Shown here: one piece after another, positions 6,626 through 11,859 of the stretch
Layout of the letters: each line of letters starts with the position of its first letter
Numbering within the stretch: the stretch's first letter is position 1
Origin: CANLWN01 sp039815505
GTDB lineage: Bacteria > Bacteroidota > Bacteroidia > Flavobacteriales > Flavobacteriaceae
Direction of reading: 5' to 3'
Assembly: GCA_039815505.1 (NCBI GenBank)
Contig: JBCBZE010000073.1
Span: 1-11,859, forward strand
Length of the DNA stretch: 11,859 nucleotides
Program-made: the position numbers and the translations under genes
The notes under the pieces: generated by a model
Seen by the model: the letters and a program-made list of their open reading frames with translations, nothing else
What the model was told of the DNA's origin: nothing
The model's database searches: none

Positions 6626-8632
6626 TCAAGAAAGTTCCAGAACAATTTTCTTTACTTTGTTCAAATCCGTTCCCTGTGATATGGATTGGGCCTTCACCTT
6701 CCCGTTCCCCTTTACTTCTACTTGTAAACCCAAATTTTCCAATATAGCTATGGCGTCCATTCCGCACATCCCTTTTACATTAGGTACTTTCCTATATTTC
6801 TTTTGTGCTTCGGCATAGTATTTCTCATAGGCCTCCTCTAAATGTTGATTTGATGTTTTTAAACTTTGAACCTCATCTATCAAAGGGGAGGTGGCATAAA
6901 TTTTTTGAGCGACCGACTTAAATACCGGTCCTGAAACGTCCGCCCCGTAGTACCCAACGCTCTTATCGGGCTCGTGGATAACAACGATACATGAGTATTT
7001 GGGATTTTCTGCAGGAAAATATCCGGCAAAAGAGGATATGTATCTTAGTTTGTCCGGGTCCTTGGAAACATAATTTTTCTGGCAAGTACCGGTTTTACCT
7101 GCCATGGAAAAGTTCGGGGAATATAGTCCATGGCCCGTTCCATGTTCTTTGTCCACAACGTTCTTCAATAACTGTTTTACCTGTCTGGCGGTTTCTTTGG
7201 TACAGATCGATGGGTTAAGTACTTCCTTATCGAATTTTTGAATGGTTTTATTCCATTCCTTTACCTCCTTGATCAATCTTGGTTTGATCATTTCCCCATC
7301 ATTGGCTATTGCGTTATAAAAGGTCAACGTCTGCAATGGGGTCAAGGAAACTTCATACCCATGGGACATCCATGCCAAAGAAATTCCTGACCAACCTTTA
7401 TCACCAGGATAACGTATTACCGGTTTTCCTTCCCCTTTAATGGGGAGTCCCAACTCTTGGTGCAGGTTCATGTTCATTAACCGATTCACATATCTTGATG
7501 GTTTTTCCTTGTAACTGTTGTGAATCATTTTGGCAAATGCGGTATTGGAAGAGACCTCAAAAGCCTTTGCCATCGAAATTTTACCATATCCTCCATGCTT
7601 GGAATCCCGAACGGTTCTATCATAGATTCTCCAACGCCCCTTTTCGGTATCTATTTGGGTTGTGGTATCCACAACCTTATCCTCCAAAGCGGCCACGAGC
7701 GACATTAATTTAAAAGTAGAACCGGGTTCATGGGATTCTCCTACGGCATAGTTTAGACGTTCATAGTATTTTCCATCTGCAGTCCTTCCCAAATTTGAAA
7801 TAGCCTTTACCTCGCCGGTTTTGGTCTCCATTACAATAACACAACCGTGATCGGCCTTATATTTTTCCAATTGGCCCAATAAAGCGTGATGGGCAATATC
7901 CTGTATATTTATATCTATGGTTGAAATAACATCATAACCGTCTTTGGGTTCAATAATATTATCCAGTCCTATAGGTTTCCATTGTCCTTTGGCAATTTTT
8001 TGTTTCAATCTTTTGCCTTCACTCCCCCTTAGGTATTGGCCAAAAGCTCCTTCTAGCCCCACACGCGTATAGTATCCATTATCATCCACACGCTCATAAC
8101 CCACACTGCGTTCGGCAATCTTCCCCAAAGGATGCTCCCGAACCGTACGTTGCTCCACTATTAAGCCTCCCCGATTAGGTCCTTTGTCAAAAAGAGGGAA
8201 AGCTTTGATTTGGATATAATCGGAATAATCCAGATTGCGAGCCACTAATTTGTACCTGTTTTTATTGGCCCTGGCCTTTCGCAATAGTTTTTGGTAGTGC
8301 GATGGGGATTTCCCCAACAACATCGATAATGAATCTGACAAGGACTTAATGTTCGCCTCAAAATCTTCATTTTTTACGGTAACCGCATCAAAACGAATAT
8401 TATATCTAGAGACAGATGTGGCCAACAAACTCCCATCATCGGAATACAGGTTGCCCCGATTGGGCGCTATGGTGAACATTTTTTCCGTACGTTCCAGCGC
8501 CAATTGCTTATACTTGATCCCATGTACCATTTGTATGCTTACCAGTTTTACTACCACAGCGATGGCAAAGAGGAATAAACAGGCGGATACCACATACAAT
8601 CTAGTCAATATGTTTTTTTCGGTAACGGGCAT
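6626..8632 (-). CDS. ftsI: Septal penicillin-binding protein FtsI (PBP3-type transpeptidase) with C-terminal PASTA domain
   Basis: This class B penicillin-binding protein cross-links septal peptidoglycan as the partner of FtsW. The 668-residue protein has a short cytoplasmic N-terminus and one membrane anchor at about 11-35. A pedestal/dimerisation domain follows, beginning PNRGNLYSDDG (57-67) and including the RTVREHPLG stretch (162-170). The transpeptidase domain has all three active-site motifs: STFK with nucleophile Ser305, SSN at 361-363 and KTGT at 513-516. A helical linker (about 585-612) leads to one PASTA domain (about 614-668: KVPNVKGM...ISQGT). The PASTA module is absent from E. 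coli FtsI but fits Bacteroidota and Gram-positive homologues. The ATG shares one base with the stop of the ftsL-like gene (TAATG). Position between ftsL and murE supports FtsI over an elongation PBP2. Confidence 0.94.
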   Translation of the reverse strand: MPVTEKNILTRLYVVSACLFLFAIAVVVKLVSIQMVHGIKYKQLALERTEKMFTIAPNRGNLYSDDGSLLATSVSRYNIRFDAVTVKNEDFEANIKSLSDSLSMLLGKSPSHYQKLLRKARANKNRYKLVARNLDYSDYIQIKAFPLFDKGPNRGGLIVEQRTVREHPLGKIAERSVGYERVDDNGYYTRVGLEGAFGQYLRGSEGKRLKQKIAKGQWKPIGLDNIIEPKDGYDVISTIDINIQDIAHHALLGQLEKYKADHGCVIVMETKTGEVKAISNLGRTADGKYYERLNYAVGESHEPGSTFKLMSLVAALEDKVVDTTTQIDTEKGRWRIYDRTVRDSKHGGYGKISMAKAFEVSSNTAFAKMIHNSYKEKPSRYVNRLMNMNLHQELGLPIKGEGKPVIRYPGDKGWSGISLAWMSHGYEVSLTPLQTLTFYNAIANDGEMIKPRLIKEVKEWNKTIQKFDKEVLNPSICTKETARQVKQLLKNVVDKEHGTGHGLYSPNFSMAGKTGTCQKNYVSKDPDKLRYISSFAGYFPAENPKYSCIVVIHEPDKSVGYYGADVSGPVFKSVAQKIYATSPLIDEVQSLKTSNQHLEEAYEKYYAEAQKKYRKVPNVKGMCGMDAIAILENLGLQVEVKGNGKVKAQSISQGTDLNKVKKIVLELS

Positions 8633-8949
8633 TATTCTTTTGTTTTGACCTTTATTTTTTTTGGTGGCTCCTCTGACGGAAACAGTTCTTTTTCTTCTAC
8701 AGTGCGTATAATGGTAGATTCTAACTTTAATCGCTGTACATCGGAACGCACATCCACGAATTCACTCCTTAACTCTTTCACCTCTTCGTTCAGGGCCGCC
8801 ACTTGGTGTACTTTACGATCGGCACTATGCGAACTTGCAATCATAACGGTGGCCAGAAAGGAAGCGAAAATGATAAAAAGCCAGTTTTTGGGGGCGTCAC
8901 CACTCACCAAAAACCTACCTTTCAAAATATCCAAAATCCCGTTTTTCAT
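8632..8949 (-). CDS. ftsL: FtsL-like small bitopic cell division protein
   Basis: This 105-residue protein has the FtsL shape: a short basic cytoplasmic N-terminus, one membrane helix at about 22-40 (LFIIFASFLATVMIA region), a predicted periplasmic coiled coil at about 44-80 rich in L/V heptads (AALNEEVKEL, DVQRLKLES), and a charged Pro/Lys-rich tail. FtsL normally pairs with FtsB and activates the FtsWI synthase. Assignment rests on size, topology and position between rsmH and ftsI, since FtsL sequences diverge too far for motif recognition. The tail LFPSEEPPKKIKVKTKE is low complexity. The ATG at 8949 is supported by a TAA stop two codons upstream in the same frame, and the gene overlaps ftsI by one base. 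Seen: topology. Known: the dcw order. Inferred: function. Confidence 0.85.
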   Translation of the reverse strand: MKNGILDILKGRFLVSGDAPKNWLFIIFASFLATVMIASSHSADRKVHQVAALNEEVKELRSEFVDVRSDVQRLKLESTIIRTVEEKELFPSEEPPKKIKVKTKE

Positions 8950-8977
8950 TGTTTACTCTCTTTCCAATCCCTATAGA

Positions 8978-8998
8978 TCCCGATTACTGTCGTCGGGA
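8978..8998 (-). repeat. Small inverted repeat (6-base stem) in the rsmH-ftsL gap
   Basis: The 72-base gap between rsmH and the ftsL-like gene contains a perfect 6-base inverted repeat, TCCCGA and TCGGGA, separated by nine bases. No T-run follows on either strand, so it does not look like an intrinsic terminator, and termination here would cut the operon. It could form a weak RNA hairpin upstream of ftsL or be one copy of a dispersed palindromic repeat. Confidence 0.45.
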
Positions 8999-9021
8999 AG
9001 TTTTAAACGTACTACCACTTT

Positions 9022-9918
9022 TCAAATGCGCTCGGCTATCCTCAATTTTGCACTTCGAGCTCTATTATTTTTGGCTATCTCCTCTTTCGAGGGGATAATC
9101 AATCCGCCTACTTTTTTAAAAGGGACATCAATATTTCCATAGAAATCTTTTTCCGGCTCCCCGTCAAATTGTCCTGCCCGGATAAAGCGTTTTACCAAAC
9201 GATCTTCCAAGGAATGGTAACTGATAACACTAAGCCTACCCCCTTTACCCAAAAGCTCCGGAGTTTGCAAAAGAAACTCCTCTATCACAGCTATTTCCTG
9301 ATTCACCTCTATCCGTATGGCCTGATATATTTGGGCCAAAATCTTGTGTTCCTTGAATTTGGGCAGAAACCGATGCAAGACTTCCTTCAACTGATTTGTG
9401 GTCTTAATAACGGACCCCTCCCTGAATTCTACAATGGTATTCGCTATTGCGTTCGCATTGCGTAAATCACCATATTGAAACAACACCTTCCGTAAATCAT
9501 CATAGGAATAGGTGTTGACCACATCGTAGGCAGAACTATTGTTCTTCTTGCTCATTCGCATGTCCAAATCTGAGTCGAAACGAGTGGAAAAACCCCGCTC
9601 GGCCACATCAAATTGATGCGAGGAAACTCCAAAATCTGCCAAGATACCGTCTACTTTCCGAATGCCATAGAACTTTAAAAATTGCCTGATGTACCTAAAG
9701 TTTTCATTGATCAGCTGAAACCTGTCGTCATCTATTGTATTCTCCAATGCATCTTCATCCTGATCAAAAGCAAACAGTTTTCCATCATTGCCCAGCTGCT
9801 TTAATATTTCCTTGGAATGTCCGCCACCTCCAAAAGTAACGTCCACATAAACTCCATTCTTTCTTATCCTAAGCCCGCCTATGGACTCCTTCAACAAAAC
9901 AGGATTATGATAACTCAT
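9022..9918 (-). CDS. rsmH: 16S rRNA (cytosine-1402-N4)-methyltransferase RsmH
   Basis: RsmH (formerly MraW) methylates N4 of cytidine 1402 in the decoding centre of 16S rRNA using S-adenosylmethionine. The 298-residue protein begins MSYHNPVLLKE, the usual family start. It has the SAM-binding glycine loop VDVTFGGGGHS (25-35), acidic FDQDEDAL (51-58), ILADFGVSSHQFD (92-104), the family block LDMRM (118-122), QAIRIEVN (199-206) and SYHSLEDRLVKRF (233-245). The C-terminus ends in a basic SAKLRIAERI, normal for the group. The ATG at 9918 lies 14 bases inside mraZ, so translation is probably coupled to mraZ. A 72-base gap with a small hairpin separates it from the ftsL-like gene. Confidence 0.97.
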   Translation of the reverse strand: MSYHNPVLLKESIGGLRIRKNGVYVDVTFGGGGHSKEILKQLGNDGKLFAFDQDEDALENTIDDDRFQLINENFRYIRQFLKFYGIRKVDGILADFGVSSHQFDVAERGFSTRFDSDLDMRMSKKNNSSAYDVVNTYSYDDLRKVLFQYGDLRNANAIANTIVEFREGSVIKTTNQLKEVLHRFLPKFKEHKILAQIYQAIRIEVNQEIAVIEEFLLQTPELLGKGGRLSVISYHSLEDRLVKRFIRAGQFDGEPEKDFYGNIDVPFKKVGGLIIPSKEEIAKNNRARSAKLRIAERI

Positions 9919-10381
9919 CCTTCTTGTCCTCCCCGCCCATTACTTTCTTTGCCAAGTTGGCTCCTTCTTCAGGGGACACATTGATTTCCTTTTCATATAA
10001 ATCCTTATCCCATATTTCCAGATACTTCCCCATCGAAGTCAACACAACCTCTTTGGTAATACCCACCATGGTCACCAAGTTTTTGGGAATCAACAATCTA
10101 CCTGTTGCATCTATCTCTATCTGGCGTAAGCCAGCAGTAAACTTTCGTATAAAATTCAGCACATCCCTGTCATACCTACTTTTGGCATTCAGTTCTTTCA
10201 TGACCGTATTCCACTCGCTCATGGGGTATAACTCCAAACAGTTTTCGTAGAGATAGGAACGCTTAATTACAAAACCTTCATCAAGTATTGGAGTGACCTG
10301 ATTTTTTAGGGTAACAGGCAACATTACCCTACCTTTGGCATCAGCTTTACAGTTATATGATCCAACAAAATAAATATCCAA
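9905..10381 (-). CDS. mraZ: Transcriptional regulator MraZ (start taken as TTG)
   Basis: MraZ is an AbrB-fold DNA-binding protein that heads dcw clusters and represses its own promoter in E. coli. Two tandem family motifs are present, DAKGRVMLP and DATGRLLIPK, each with the conserved DxxxR (residues 14-18 and 91-95 from the chosen start). A longer frame opens at GTG 10441, giving 178 residues. That codon lies inside the operator repeats and upstream of the likely transcription start near 10400. I therefore place the start at TTG 10381, giving 158 residues beginning (M)DIYFVGSYNC, which fits the family's roughly 150-residue size. No ATG is available before the first DxxxR. The stop lies 14 bases inside rsmH. 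The tail is charged. Family identity is near certain; the exact start is about 75% sure. Confidence 0.92.
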   Translation of the reverse strand: MDIYFVGSYNCKADAKGRVMLPVTLKNQVTPILDEGFVIKRSYLYENCLELYPMSEWNTVMKELNAKSRYDRDVLNFIRKFTAGLRQIEIDATGRLLIPKNLVTMVGITKEVVLTSMGKYLEIWDKDLYEKEINVSPEEGANLAKKVMGGEDKKDELS

Positions 10382-10407
10382 AGTGTGGCGGTTTTCCTTT
10401 ATTAACT

Positions 10408-10443
10408 CAAATATATAGAAATTATTACCACTTTTTACCACAA
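10408..10443 (-). promoter_or_regulatory. Predicted Bacteroidota-type promoter of the dcw operon (mraZ)
   Basis: Read on the minus strand, TATATTTG at 10415-10408 matches the Bacteroidota -7 consensus TAnnTTTG exactly. A TTTTG ending at 10441 supplies a -33-like TTG, 25 bases upstream of the -7 box, slightly beyond the usual 17-23. Transcription would begin near 10400, leaving about 20 untranslated bases before the TTG start of mraZ. The -33 region overlaps the middle GTGGTA repeat, so a bound repressor would block it. Confidence 0.65.
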
Positions 10444-10454
10444 AATACCACTTT
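10426..10454 (-). promoter_or_regulatory. Probable MraZ operator: three GTGGTA repeats at 10-base period
   Basis: On the minus strand GTGGTA occurs at 10451-10446, 10441-10436 and 10431-10426, exactly one helical turn apart. Two copies are preceded by AAA and the middle one by TTT. MraZ proteins are known to bind runs of direct repeats with 10-base spacing upstream of mraZ (TGGGN units in E. coli, AAAGTG-type units in Mycoplasma), so this array is the expected kind of target in the expected place. It overlaps the -33 region of the predicted mraZ promoter, consistent with autorepression. Binding is inferred. Confidence 0.78.
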
Positions 10455-10574
10455 GTTGATAAAATTCCTTGTTTTCGGATGAAATATCGCTTTTAAAGGG
10501 TAAAAATCGCTGTCCTATAGCCTGTTGGCCATTCCCTATTTTGTGCCAAAATCACTTGGTTTTTGCCCAAATCG

Positions 10575-10598
10575 ATACCAATTAAAATGTATTGGTAT
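10575..10598. repeat. 8-base inverted repeat over the hydrolase promoter, possible operator
   Basis: ATACCAAT (10575-10582) and ATTGGTAT (10591-10598) are perfect reverse complements separated by eight bases. The right arm covers the TTG -33 element at 10592-10594 of the plus-strand promoter. Centre-to-centre spacing of 16 bases suits a dimeric regulator. No regulator gene for it is visible in the window. The arms could also form an RNA hairpin, but they lie upstream of the predicted transcription start, which favours a DNA site. Confidence 0.5.
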
Positions 10599-10620
10599 TA
10601 GGTGGAAATGTCTATATTTG
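10592..10620 (+). promoter_or_regulatory. Predicted Bacteroidota-type promoter of the hydrolase-engB unit
   Basis: TTG at 10592-10594, an 18-base spacer and TATATTTG at 10613-10620 match the TTG-N17-23-TAnnTTTG consensus without mismatch. Transcription should begin near 10627, giving a leader of about 20 bases before the ATG at 10647. It is the best promoter match seen in the window and shares its -7 box sequence with the divergent mraZ promoter. Confidence 0.75.
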
Positions 10621-10646
10621 CCAACTGAGACCAGAAGCTATCCTTA

Positions 10647-11411
10647 ATGGAAGAAAAGATTATTACGGAAGGAAAGTATCGGTATATAGAAGTGGGGGAA
10701 GGCACTCCCATGATTATATTGCACGGTCTCATGGGTGGCTTAAGCAATTTCCATGGCGTTATGGACCATTTCCCTGAAAAAGGATATAAGGTTTTGGTTC
10801 CCGAACTACCGATCTACGATATGCCCATTATCAAGACCAACGTAAAGAACTTTGCCAAATTTCTCGAAAAATTTATTGAGTTCAAGGGCTTAAAAGATGT
10901 TATTCTTTTAGGAAACTCCCTTGGAGGACATATTGGCCTTTTGCACACCAAGCTATATCCCGAAATGGTGAGGGCATTGGTGATTACGGGAAGTTCCGGA
11001 CTTTATGAAAGTGCCATGGGCGATGGTTATCCCAAACGTGGTGATTACGAATTTATAAAAAAGAAGGCCGAGGATGTCTTTTATGACCCAAAAGTAGCTA
11101 CCAAGGAAATTGTGGACGAAGTTTTTGCTACGGTAAACGATAGAATGAAATTGGTAAAAACCTTATCTATAGCGAAAAGCGCCATACGGCATAATATGTC
11201 CAAAGACCTGCCGCATATGCAAACACCTACTTGCATCATCTGGGGAGAAAACGATACCGTAACACCTCCAAACGTGGCCAAGGAATTTCATGAATTACTT
11301 CCGGATTCCGAGTTGTTTTGGATAAAAAAATGTGGGCACGCCCCCATGATGGAACATCCCAAAGAGTTCAACGCGGTTTTGGACGCTTGGTTACAAAAGC
11401 GTAATTTCTAA
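10647..11411 (+). CDS. Alpha/beta hydrolase, substrate unknown
   Basis: This 254-residue cytoplasmic-type protein, without a signal peptide, has the alpha/beta hydrolase fold with a complete probable catalytic triad. The oxyanion-hole motif HGLMGG is at 26-31, the nucleophile elbow GNSLGG at 89-94 (Ser91), the acid in WGENDTVTPP (Asp203), and the histidine in CGHAPMMEHP (His231). A cap region at about 120-185 is Lys/Asp rich and sits where substrate specificity is usually set. Family members include esterases, lipases, epoxide hydrolases and C-C bond hydrolases, and nothing visible chooses among them. It has its own strong promoter, and the following engB starts 10 bases after its stop, so the two are probably co-transcribed. 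The ATG at 10647 fits the predicted leader. It is not part of the dcw operon, being divergent to it. Confidence 0.9.
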   Translation: MEEKIITEGKYRYIEVGEGTPMIILHGLMGGLSNFHGVMDHFPEKGYKVLVPELPIYDMPIIKTNVKNFAKFLEKFIEFKGLKDVILLGNSLGGHIGLLHTKLYPEMVRALVITGSSGLYESAMGDGYPKRGDYEFIKKKAEDVFYDPKVATKEIVDEVFATVNDRMKLVKTLSIAKSAIRHNMSKDLPHMQTPTCIIWGENDTVTPPNVAKEFHELLPDSELFWIKKCGHAPMMEHPKEFNAVLDAWLQKRNF

Positions 11412-11421
11412 TAAACTACCG

Positions 11422-11859
11422 ATGAAAATAAAGTCGGCCGACTTTGTGATAAGCAATTCCAATGTGGAGAAGTGTCCAAAGGAACCGTTGCCCGAATATG
11501 CTTTTATCGGCAGATCCAACGTGGGTAAATCTTCATTGATCAATATGCTTACCCAACGTAAAAGTTTAGCCAAAACCTCAGGTAGACCGGGCAAGACCCA
11601 ACTTATCAATCATTTTAAAATTAACGACAATTGGTTTTTGGTCGATTTACCGGGTTACGGCTATGCCCGTGTTTCTAAAAAGGACAAAAAGACCTTTCAA
11701 AAATATATCACCGACTATTTTGAGAAAAGAAAACAGCTGGTCTGTGCCTTTGTATTGATAGATATTCGTCATGAACCCCAAAAAGTGGACTTGGAGTTTA
11801 TGGAATGGATGGGGACACATATGATTCCTTTTTCGATCATTTTTACCAAAGCCGATAAA
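11422..11859 (+). CDS. engB: Ribosome biogenesis GTP-binding protein EngB (YsxC/YihA), C-terminus cut off
   Basis: EngB is a TRAFAC-class GTPase needed for maturation of the 50S ribosomal subunit. The first 146 codons are present and the frame is open to the window end; the family is usually around 200 residues. Starting MKIKSADFVISNS, it shows the G1 P-loop GRSNVGKSS (30-38), the switch I region TSGRPGKTQ (52-60) typical of EngB, G3 DLPGYGYA (75-82) and G4 TKAD (142-145) at the edge. The G5 region and C-terminal helix are missing only because of the cut. The start lies 10 bases after the hydrolase stop, implying a shared transcript. Confidence 0.96.
   Translation, partial: MKIKSADFVISNSNVEKCPKEPLPEYAFIGRSNVGKSSLINMLTQRKSLAKTSGRPGKTQLINHFKINDNWFLVDLPGYGYARVSKKDKKTFQKYITDYFEKRKQLVCAFVLIDIRHEPQKVDLEFMEWMGTHMIPFSIIFTKADK

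Noticed and set aside
8645..9142. Plus-strand open frame of 165 codons
   Set aside because: Antisense to the ftsL-like gene and the rsmH 3' end, no family motif, and no promoter or spacing that fits a gene.
10455..10574. Search for a small gene, RNA or terminator in the middle of the divergent intergenic region
   Set aside because: Only imperfect AT-rich direct repeats (TTTTGTGCCAAAATC and TTTTTGCCCAAATC) are seen; no strong stem with a T-run and no open frame of note.
1..11859. Mobile element, CRISPR array, tRNA or rRNA, toxin-antitoxin or defence island
   Set aside because: Nearly every base belongs to core genes in conserved order; no repeats array, transposase motif, or RNA gene signature was seen.

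Overview
The window is the front half of a division and cell wall (dcw) gene cluster, plus the start of a divergent two-gene unit. It very probably comes from a member of the Flavobacteriia (phylum Bacteroidota). Four things point there: a MurE with the DNPR motif of meso-diaminopimelate ligases, so a Gram-negative-type wall; no murF between murE and mraY; a penicillin-binding protein with one C-terminal PASTA domain behind a tiny FtsL-like protein; and promoters that fit the Bacteroidota pattern (TTG, about 17-25 bases, then TAnnTTTG) rather than the E. coli one. No recognisable Shine-Dalgarno sequence precedes the starts I examined. Genus cannot be fixed from the sequence alone.

Layout. From about 10.4 kb down to position 1, everything lies on the minus strand in the order mraZ, rsmH, ftsL-like, ftsI, murE, mraY, murD, ftsW, murG, murC (murC is cut off by the window edge after 49 codons). 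Most junctions overlap or abut: mraZ/rsmH and ftsW/murG by 14 bases, murD/ftsW and murG/murC by 4, ftsL/ftsI by 1, and mraY/murD directly abutting. This indicates one transcript with translational coupling. Only three gaps exist (72, 96 and 86 bases). The cluster encodes a regulator (MraZ), a 16S rRNA methyltransferase (RsmH), the septal synthase pair FtsW/FtsI with a small bitopic partner, and cytoplasmic and membrane steps from UDP-MurNAc to lipid II (MurC, MurE, MurD, MraY, MurG).

From about 10.6 kb to the right edge the plus strand carries an alpha/beta hydrolase and, 10 bases after it, the GTPase gene engB (ysxC/yihA), truncated after 146 codons. The 265 bases between the two divergent units hold the regulatory signals. 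The mraZ side has three GTGGTA repeats spaced exactly 10 bases apart (a probable MraZ autoregulatory operator) overlapping a promoter with a perfect TATATTTG -7 box. The hydrolase side has a near-ideal promoter with the same TATATTTG box and an 8-base inverted repeat over its -33 element.

I see no mobile element, CRISPR array, RNA gene or defence system. The window is a core housekeeping region. The points worth a second look are the mraZ operator and its start codon, the inverted repeat on the divergent promoter, and an unexplained open stretch after tandem stop codons at the end of murE.
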